Part shown: positions 62,423 through 64,000 of the stretch, in pieces
Numbering within the stretch: the first letter of the stretch is position 1
Layout of the letters: each line of letters begins with the position of its first letter
Translations under genes and position numbers: made by a program
Notes under the pieces: model-generated
The model's database searches: none
Told to the model about the DNA's origin: nothing
What the model saw: the letters and a program-made list of their open reading frames with translations, nothing else
Assembly: GCF_003721565.1 (NCBI RefSeq)
Contig: NZ_RJJE01000009.1
Coordinates: forward strand, 372,001 to 436,000
Direction of reading: 5' to 3'
Source: Rufibacter immobilis
GTDB lineage: Bacteria > Bacteroidota > Bacteroidia > Cytophagales > Hymenobacteraceae
DNA length: 64,000 nucleotides

Positions 62423-63351
62423 ATTTCCTTCAAGGTTAACGCCCAAACCGCAATGCTGCGGTCATCACTACACGAAACTAACTGATTCCAATGACCCGAC
62501 CAAAACAATTTGTTCACGGAGGTGCCGTGCCCCGCGTGCCGGGCTTTGTCTATCACTTTTAAGAGTTTGAAGGTTTGGGCATCCCATACCTTCACAGATT
62601 TATCCATGCTGCAGGTGGCAAACAGCCGCCCGTTGGGGCTGAACGTGATGTGGTTTAGGGTAAACAGGTGGGCAATGACGCTGGTATGCTCTTGGTAGTG
62701 TTGGGTTACGTCCCAGACGCGTAAATGGGCATCGCGGCTGCCGCTGAGCAGGTAGTTTCTGTCTGGCGTGTAAGCCACCGTGAACACAGAACCGGTGTGC
62801 CCGGCCAAGGTCTGCTTTACTGCCAGAGTCTCCAGGTCCAGCACCAGAATCCTATGGTCGCTCAGGCCAACGGCCATCTCTTTTCCAGACGGGTGCAGCG
62901 CCAGGCAACGGACGCTTTTCTCAGAGAACCGCACCACTTTCTGCACGTCCAGCTTCTCTAACCCCACCACCGCCAACGTTCCGTCACCTAGCGCTAAAAA
63001 GATTTGCCGCCGTTCCCAGGAATAATGGATATCAAAAATGGCGGCAGCAGCGGGCAGCGGAATGGTTTTCACAATGGCTTTCGCGGCTAAATCCAATACC
63101 TCCAGACTGTTGTGGTTGTGCCCAATGAGCAGCCAGTTCTGTTCTGGCACGTATTTGAGCGCGTACACGCTGCTACTCACGCGAGCTACCAGCTCACCAT
63201 TCTCGGGTTGGCTCAGATCCCATTGCACTACGAGGCCATCGGCCCCGGCCGAGAAGAACTTCTGGGGTTCAGGAGCCCGCTCCAGCGTGTAAACGCAGTC
63301 GCGGTGACCGGTGAGCGTGGTGATTTTCTGAACCTGAAACGGGCTGGCCAT
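62419..63351 (-). CDS. WD40-repeat beta-propeller protein
   Basis: 310 aa with about seven WD40 blades (LTGHRDCVYTLER; GADGLVVQWDL; LAGHTGSVFTVAYTPDRNYLLSGSRDAHLRVWD; GRLFATCSMDKSVKVWD; LVSCSDDRSIAVWAL). No signal peptide, so cytosolic: a scaffold rather than an enzyme. Directly coupled to the DivIVA-domain gene by a 4-bp overlap, so the two probably work together. Confidence 0.92.
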   Translation of the reverse strand: MASPFQVQKITTLTGHRDCVYTLERAPEPQKFFSAGADGLVVQWDLSQPENGELVARVSSSVYALKYVPEQNWLLIGHNHNSLEVLDLAAKAIVKTIPLPAAAAIFDIHYSWERRQIFLALGDGTLAVVGLEKLDVQKVVRFSEKSVRCLALHPSGKEMAVGLSDHRILVLDLETLAVKQTLAGHTGSVFTVAYTPDRNYLLSGSRDAHLRVWDVTQHYQEHTSVIAHLFTLNHITFSPNGRLFATCSMDKSVKVWDAQTFKLLKVIDKARHAGHGTSVNKLFWSGHWNQLVSCSDDRSIAVWALTLKEI

Positions 63352-63380
63352 GGCGTATAGAAAAGTGGTGGGAACCTATT

Positions 63381-63415
63381 TTTGCCTAAATTTACCAAAA
63401 ACAGCTCATAAACCC
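63381..63415. repeat. Degenerate 38-bp repeat remnant (variant II)
   Basis: GCCTAAATTTACC then AAAAACAGCTCATAAAC resembles the variant-II form with several mismatches. It lies in the 84-bp divergent gap before the phosphopantetheinyl transferase gene. Confidence 0.4.
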
Positions 63416-63435
63416 GTTTCCCTAGGTTCTGCCGT

Positions 63436-64000
63436 ATGCCGCTTCACCTGCTAAAGCCTCTTCCATCTGGTTCACTTTTAGGTCTTTGGCGGGCAGAAGA
63501 AACGGTTGAGCAACTTCAGGCACAGTTACTATCGCTGCGCCCAGGCCACCAGATTCCCGCCTTCAAAGCCGAATCGCGCACCCATGAGTGGCTGGCGGCC
63601 CGCGTGCTGGCCTACACCCTGCTGGACCAACTGCAAGCTCCTTCCGTTAACCTGGAGACGCTGGAAACCGGAGAGCCGGTGTGTTCTGACCAGCGCTGGC
63701 AGGTTTCCCTCACGCACTCGGGAGCATGGGTGGGCGCGCTCGTCTCCAGTTCGCACAAGGTTGGCATAGATCTTGAACTAAAAGGAGAAAAGGTGCCGAA
63801 GCTGGCGCACCGGTTCCTGAACGAAAATGAACTGGCCTCGGCGGCCGGTCATCCAGACAAACTCCATCTGTACTGGAGCGCCAAGGAGACCCTGTATAAA
63901 GTATACCGGCAACGGCAGCTTTTCTTCAGGGAGAACCTGTTGCTGGAAGACTTCTACCTACAAGCGGCGGGCACTTTTGGGGGCCAGATTAGCACTCCTG
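63436..64000 (+). CDS. 4'-phosphopantetheinyl transferase superfamily protein (3' end outside window)
   Basis: 188 codons from the ATG at 63436 to the right edge with no stop. Family motifs: VSLTHSGAWVGALVSS, VGIDLELK (Mg-binding Asp) and YWSAKETLYKVYR with the catalytic Glu/Lys, all in the order of Sfp/EntD-type enzymes. It would load the phosphopantetheine arm onto a carrier protein. Which carrier (ACP or a secondary-metabolism PCP) cannot be told from the visible part. Divergent from the WD40 operon. Confidence 0.9.
   Translation, partial: MPLHLLKPLPSGSLLGLWRAEETVEQLQAQLLSLRPGHQIPAFKAESRTHEWLAARVLAYTLLDQLQAPSVNLETLETGEPVCSDQRWQVSLTHSGAWVGALVSSSHKVGIDLELKGEKVPKLAHRFLNENELASAAGHPDKLHLYWSAKETLYKVYRQRQLFFRENLLLEDFYLQAAGTFGGQISTP

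Overview
The window looks like the chromosome of a Bacteroidota bacterium of the order Cytophagales, probably Hymenobacteraceae (Rufibacter/Pontibacter/Nibribacter-like; family level is inference). Reasons: SusC/SusD pairs, a hybrid two-component regulator, a type IX secretion C-terminal domain, the fused LpxC-FabZ enzyme, DUF2851 and DUF4197 proteins, and promoters of the TTG / TAnnTTTG type. No rRNA, tRNA, CRISPR array, transposase or phage gene was seen.

Bases 1-23704 are one polysaccharide utilisation locus on the minus strand. In transcription order it holds a hybrid sensor/regulator, GH31 alpha-xylosidase with PA14, SusC, SusD, a surface glycan-binding lipoprotein, GH2 beta-galactosidase, an SGNH esterase, a divergent GH95 alpha-L-fucosidase-like enzyme, a GH74 xyloglucanase with a type IX sorting tail, and a GH9 endoglucanase cut by the left edge. 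Together these predict xyloglucan use: GH74/GH9 cut the backbone outside, SGBP/SusD/SusC capture and import oligosaccharides, and esterase, GH95, GH2 and GH31 strip acetyl, fucose, galactose and xylose.

From 24 kb on the genes are mostly housekeeping: the lipid A operon lpxD-lpxC/fabZ-lpxA with an overlapping ABC ATPase gene; an erythromycin-esterase family protein; a DUF4197 lipoprotein; cinA; a 2-oxoacid dehydrogenase E2; valS; a ferredoxin divergent from an acyl-CoA reductase; a uridine phosphorylase-like enzyme; trhO; a two-gene kaiC-kaiB clock-like operon; a NeuD-type acetyltransferase; a membrane protein plus DUF2851; pyrF; a LolA-like protein; ftsK; pyrD; small genes; a DUF72 protein; an LLM flavin oxidoreductase; a class A PBP; a WD40-DivIVA-folB operon; and a partial phosphopantetheinyl transferase at the right edge.

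The most unusual content is between the genes. About 32 copies of a 38-bp palindrome (arms CGTTTAGGGGCTG and CAGCCCCTAAACG around a T-run/GG/A-run centre) are scattered through the 64 kb, often next to stop codons or terminators. One lies inside the regulator's reading frame, and one supplies an esterase's stop codon. Several have stems lengthened by complementary flanks unique to that copy. Two copies bound a larger composite repeat of 0.6-0.8 kb present twice in opposite orientation (18889-19524 and 48908-49691). A second, unrelated inverted repeat occurs twice (28280-28351 and 60815-60914). The kaiC gene is also notable: it lacks the serine phosphosite and the KaiA-binding tail of the cyanobacterial protein.
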